Assembly: GCA_020852035.1 (NCBI GenBank) | Contig: JADZBR010000234.1 | Location: 1 to 7,723 of the forward strand | DNA: 7,723 nt | DNA from: Caulobacteraceae bacterium | GTDB lineage: Bacteria > Pseudomonadota > Alphaproteobacteria > Caulobacterales > Caulobacteraceae | Reading direction: 5' to 3' | Shown here: positions 5,728-7,723 of the stretch, one piece after another | Position numbering within the stretch: the stretch's first letter is position 1 | Layout of the letters: every line of letters begins with the position of its first letter | Translations under genes and position numbers: made by a program | The notes under the pieces: generated by a model | Seen by the model: the letters and a program-made list of their open reading frames with translations, nothing else | What the model was told of the DNA's origin: nothing | Database searches by the model: none

Positions 5728-6783
5728 TTATCTAAGCGAGGCGTTGATCGCCGCCAGCCGCCCCGCGCCAGGCACCAGGTCGGCGTCGCCGAGGGCGTTG
5801 AGCGGGGTGGCCACCGTCTCCAGCCCCTCGTGCAGGTCCTCGGCCTCCGGGTCGATGTAGATCAGCCCCGTCACCACCTGCCCGGCCGCCTGGCGCGCCT
5901 GCAGGAAGGAGATCGCCGAGCTGCGGTCGGTGGGATCGTGGTCCTCGGCCAGCTTGTGCAGCTTGAGCACCGAGCCGTCGTGCTGGGTGACCTCGACGGT
6001 CTCGCCGGGGGCGTAGTCGACGTGGATCGGCGCACGCTCGGAGATCACGTCGAGGCGATTCAGGGCGGCGTTGTGCTCGCGCACATAGTCGAAGCTCTTG
6101 GTCGAGCCGACGTGGTTGTTGAACTGCACACAGGGGCTGATGCAGTCGATGAAGGCCGCGCCGCGGTGGCTGAGCGCGGCCTTGATGAGCGGCACCAGCT
6201 GAGCCTTGTCGCCGGAGAATGAGCGGGCGATGAAGGTGGCGCCGAGGCCGAGCGCCATGCCGACGAGGTCGATGGCCGCGTCGTGGTTGACCACCCCCTT
6301 CTTGGACTTCGAACCCTTGTCGGAGGTGGCGGAGAACTGGCCCTTGGTGAGGCCGTAGACCCCGTTGTTCTCGACGATGTAGGTCATGTTCACCCCGCGC
6401 CGCACGGCGTGGGCGAACTGGCCGAGGCCGATGGAGGCGCTATCGCCGTCGCCCGAGACGCCCAGGTAGATCAGGTCGCGGTTGGCCAGGTTCGCGCCGG
6501 TCAGCACCGAGGGCATGCGCCCGTGGACGGTGTTGAAGCCGTGAGAATTGCCGAGGAAGTAGTCCGGCGTCTTCGACGAGCAACCGATGCCGGAGAGCTT
6601 GGCCACCCGGTGCGGCGAGATCTCCAGTTCGTAGCAGGCCTGGATGATCGCCGCCGATATCGAGTCGTGGCCGCAGCCGGCGCAGAGCGTCGAGACCGAG
6701 CCTTCGTAGTCTCTGCGGGTATAGCCCAGACTGTTGGGCGCCAGCGCCGGGTGATGCAGGCGGGGCTTGGCGAGGTAGGTCAT
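5728..6783 (-). CDS. korB: 2-oxoacid (2-oxoglutarate):ferredoxin oxidoreductase, beta subunit
   Basis: A 351-residue cytoplasmic subunit that carries the thiamine diphosphate and one 4Fe-4S cluster. Cluster ligands are visible as Cys34 and Cys37 (CAGCGHD), Cys68 (GIGCSSKTP) and Cys218 (SPCVQFNNH). The cofactor motif is GDGDSASIG (111-119) followed by ENNGVYGLTKGQ (138-149). With KorA it converts a 2-oxoacid plus CoA to acyl-CoA and CO2 and reduces ferredoxin. The GIGCSSKTP and NNGVYGLTKGQ patterns fit the 2-oxoglutarate type, but pyruvate or branched-chain substrates cannot be excluded. About 60 residues at the C-terminus go beyond the compact archaeal-type beta subunits and recall the longer KorB of aerobes such as Mycobacterium. 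The ATG overlaps the korA TGA as ATGA, with GAGG seven bases upstream inside korA, indicating coupled translation and 1:1 subunit supply. Confidence 0.92.
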   Translation of the reverse strand: MTYLAKPRLHHPALAPNSLGYTRRDYEGSVSTLCAGCGHDSISAAIIQACYELEISPHRVAKLSGIGCSSKTPDYFLGNSHGFNTVHGRMPSVLTGANLANRDLIYLGVSGDGDSASIGLGQFAHAVRRGVNMTYIVENNGVYGLTKGQFSATSDKGSKSKKGVVNHDAAIDLVGMALGLGATFIARSFSGDKAQLVPLIKAALSHRGAAFIDCISPCVQFNNHVGSTKSFDYVREHNAALNRLDVISERAPIHVDYAPGETVEVTQHDGSVLKLHKLAEDHDPTDRSSAISFLQARQAAGQVVTGLIYIDPEAEDLHEGLETVATPLNALGDADLVPGAGRLAAINASLR

Positions 6784-7723
6784 TCGGCGGCCTCGATGAT
6801 CGGCGCGCGGGCGGGCGAGGATCGCCGGGCGATCTCGGCGGCGATGAAGCGGGCGGTGATCGGGGTGCCGTCGTAGTGCAGCACCGGCTCCAGCCGCGCC
6901 GGATCGATGTCGCCTTCGTTGATGATGAGGGTGCGCAGCTGCGCGTCGCGGTTCTGCTCGACCACGAAGACCCGCTCATGCTGGGCGATGAAGTCCATCA
7001 CCTCATCGGCGAACGGGAAACCGCGCACGCGCAGGGCGTCGAAGTGGCGGCCTTCTTCCTCCAGCACCATCAGCGCCTCGTCCATCGCAGCAGCGGTGGA
7101 GCCGAAGTAGAGCACCCCGAACGGCGTCTTGCGCCGCGCGTCGCGCCGCACCGGCGCGGGGACCAGGGCCTTGGCCGTCTCGAACTTGCGCAGCAGCCGC
7201 TCCATGTTGCCGACGTAGACCGAGCCCTCCTCGGAATACTTGGCGTAGGGATTGCGCGAGGTGCCGCGGGTGAAATAGCCGCCCCTGGTCGGGTGGGTGC
7301 CCGGATAGGTGCGGTAGGTGACGCCGTCGCCGTCGACCTCGAGGTAGCGGCCGAAGTCGCGGCCGGCCTCCAGGTCCTCGTAGGTCATCACCTTGCCGCG
7401 ATCCATGCGTCGCGCGTCGTCCCAGGCGAAGGGCGCCACCAGCCACTCGTTCATGCCGATGTCGAGGTCGAGCATCACGAAGATGGTGGTCTGCAGCCGG
7501 TCGGAGAGGTCGAAGGCCAACGCGCCCATCTCGAAGCATTCGCCCGGATCGCTGGGGAACAGCATCGGATGCTTGGTGTCGCCGTGCGAGGCGTAGGCGG
7601 CGGCGATGAGGTCGGCCTGCTGGGTGCGGGTCGGCATGCCGGTGGAGGGTCCGCCGCGCTGCACGTAGAAGATCACCGCCGGAATCTCGGCGAAGTAGGA
7701 GAGGCCGACGAACTCGGTCATCA
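6780..7723 (-). CDS. korA: 2-oxoacid (2-oxoglutarate):ferredoxin oxidoreductase, alpha subunit, 5' end outside window
   Basis: Only the C-terminal 313 or so residues are visible; the reading frame stays open to the right edge. The first visible Met (MTEFVGLSYFAEIP) is internal, because in the family this segment lies well inside the pyrimidine-binding domain, so it must not be taken as the start. Diagnostic patterns are QRGGPSTGMPTRTQQADL (21-38, counted from that Met), the SDPGECFEMG segment (57-66), LDLDIGMNEW (84-93), and in the C-terminal domain VFVVEQNRDAQLRTLI (251-266). In KorA proteins of aerobic bacteria an N-terminal gamma domain of about 200 residues is often fused in front; whether it is here cannot be seen. 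The subunit supplies the substrate and CoA side of the KorAB complex. It ends PIIEAAE and overlaps korB by four bases. No ferredoxin gene is in the window. Confidence 0.9.
   Translation of the reverse strand, partial: MTEFVGLSYFAEIPAVIFYVQRGGPSTGMPTRTQQADLIAAAYASHGDTKHPMLFPSDPGECFEMGALAFDLSDRLQTTIFVMLDLDIGMNEWLVAPFAWDDARRMDRGKVMTYEDLEAGRDFGRYLEVDGDGVTYRTYPGTHPTRGGYFTRGTSRNPYAKYSEEGSVYVGNMERLLRKFETAKALVPAPVRRDARRKTPFGVLYFGSTAAAMDEALMVLEEEGRHFDALRVRGFPFADEVMDFIAQHERVFVVEQNRDAQLRTLIINEGDIDPARLEPVLHYDGTPITARFIAAEIARRSSPARAPIIEAAE

Noticed and set aside
5672..5860. Small plus-strand open frame beginning in the gap and running into korB antisense
   Set aside because: No ribosome binding site of note, no recognisable domain, and most of it is opposite korB.
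7719..7721. Start codon of korA at the right edge
   Set aside because: The Met is inside a conserved internal segment of the alpha subunit and the frame is still open at the edge, so the gene continues outside the window.

Overview
The window is G+C-rich (roughly two thirds by eye), densely coded chromosomal DNA. Strong third-position GC bias, frequent non-ATG starts and the enzyme families suggest an aerobic alphaproteobacterium, possibly Caulobacteraceae (Caulobacter/Phenylobacterium type). That placement is inference from general style, not from a marker gene. I see no rRNA, tRNA, CRISPR array, insertion sequence, integrase or phage gene.

Layout. (1) 1-1807, minus strand: two tandem, translationally coupled amidohydrolase-superfamily genes. 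The upstream one is a predicted lipoprotein with the HxH metal motif; the downstream one, cut by the window edge, is exported and has lost both histidines of that motif. (2) 1808-1945: a 138-bp divergent intergenic region rich in short inverted repeats. (3) 1946-3274, plus strand: an exported M1-like gluzincin metallopeptidase with an HEFAH zinc motif. (4) 3208-5559, minus strand: a 783-residue thiamine-diphosphate enzyme that resembles the homodimeric pyruvate dehydrogenase E1 (AceE) more than a true transketolase. Its 3' end overlaps the peptidase gene tail-to-tail by 67 bp. (5) 5560-5727: an AT-richer gap with a perfect 9-bp hairpin and two inverted repeats. (6) 5728-7723, minus strand: korB and the 3' part of korA, the two subunits of a 2-oxoacid (probably 2-oxoglutarate):ferredoxin oxidoreductase, overlapping by ATGA.

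How they may work together. The right half is a central-carbon module: KorAB decarboxylates a 2-oxoacid to an acyl-CoA and passes electrons to ferredoxin, and the AceE-like enzyme encoded just downstream on the same strand uses the same cofactor and probably the same class of substrate. No E2, E3 or ferredoxin gene is visible. The left half is an envelope/periplasm module: exported hydrolases with peptidase or amidohydrolase folds that could process peptides or cyclic amides. The two halves meet at the convergent overlap.

The items most worth a second look are the AceE-like E1 with an altered cofactor motif and no obvious E2-binding N-terminus beside korAB, the amidohydrolase pair in which one partner has lost its HxH ligands, and the M1-like peptidase without a recognisable GAMEN motif. 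I do not claim a wholly new system.
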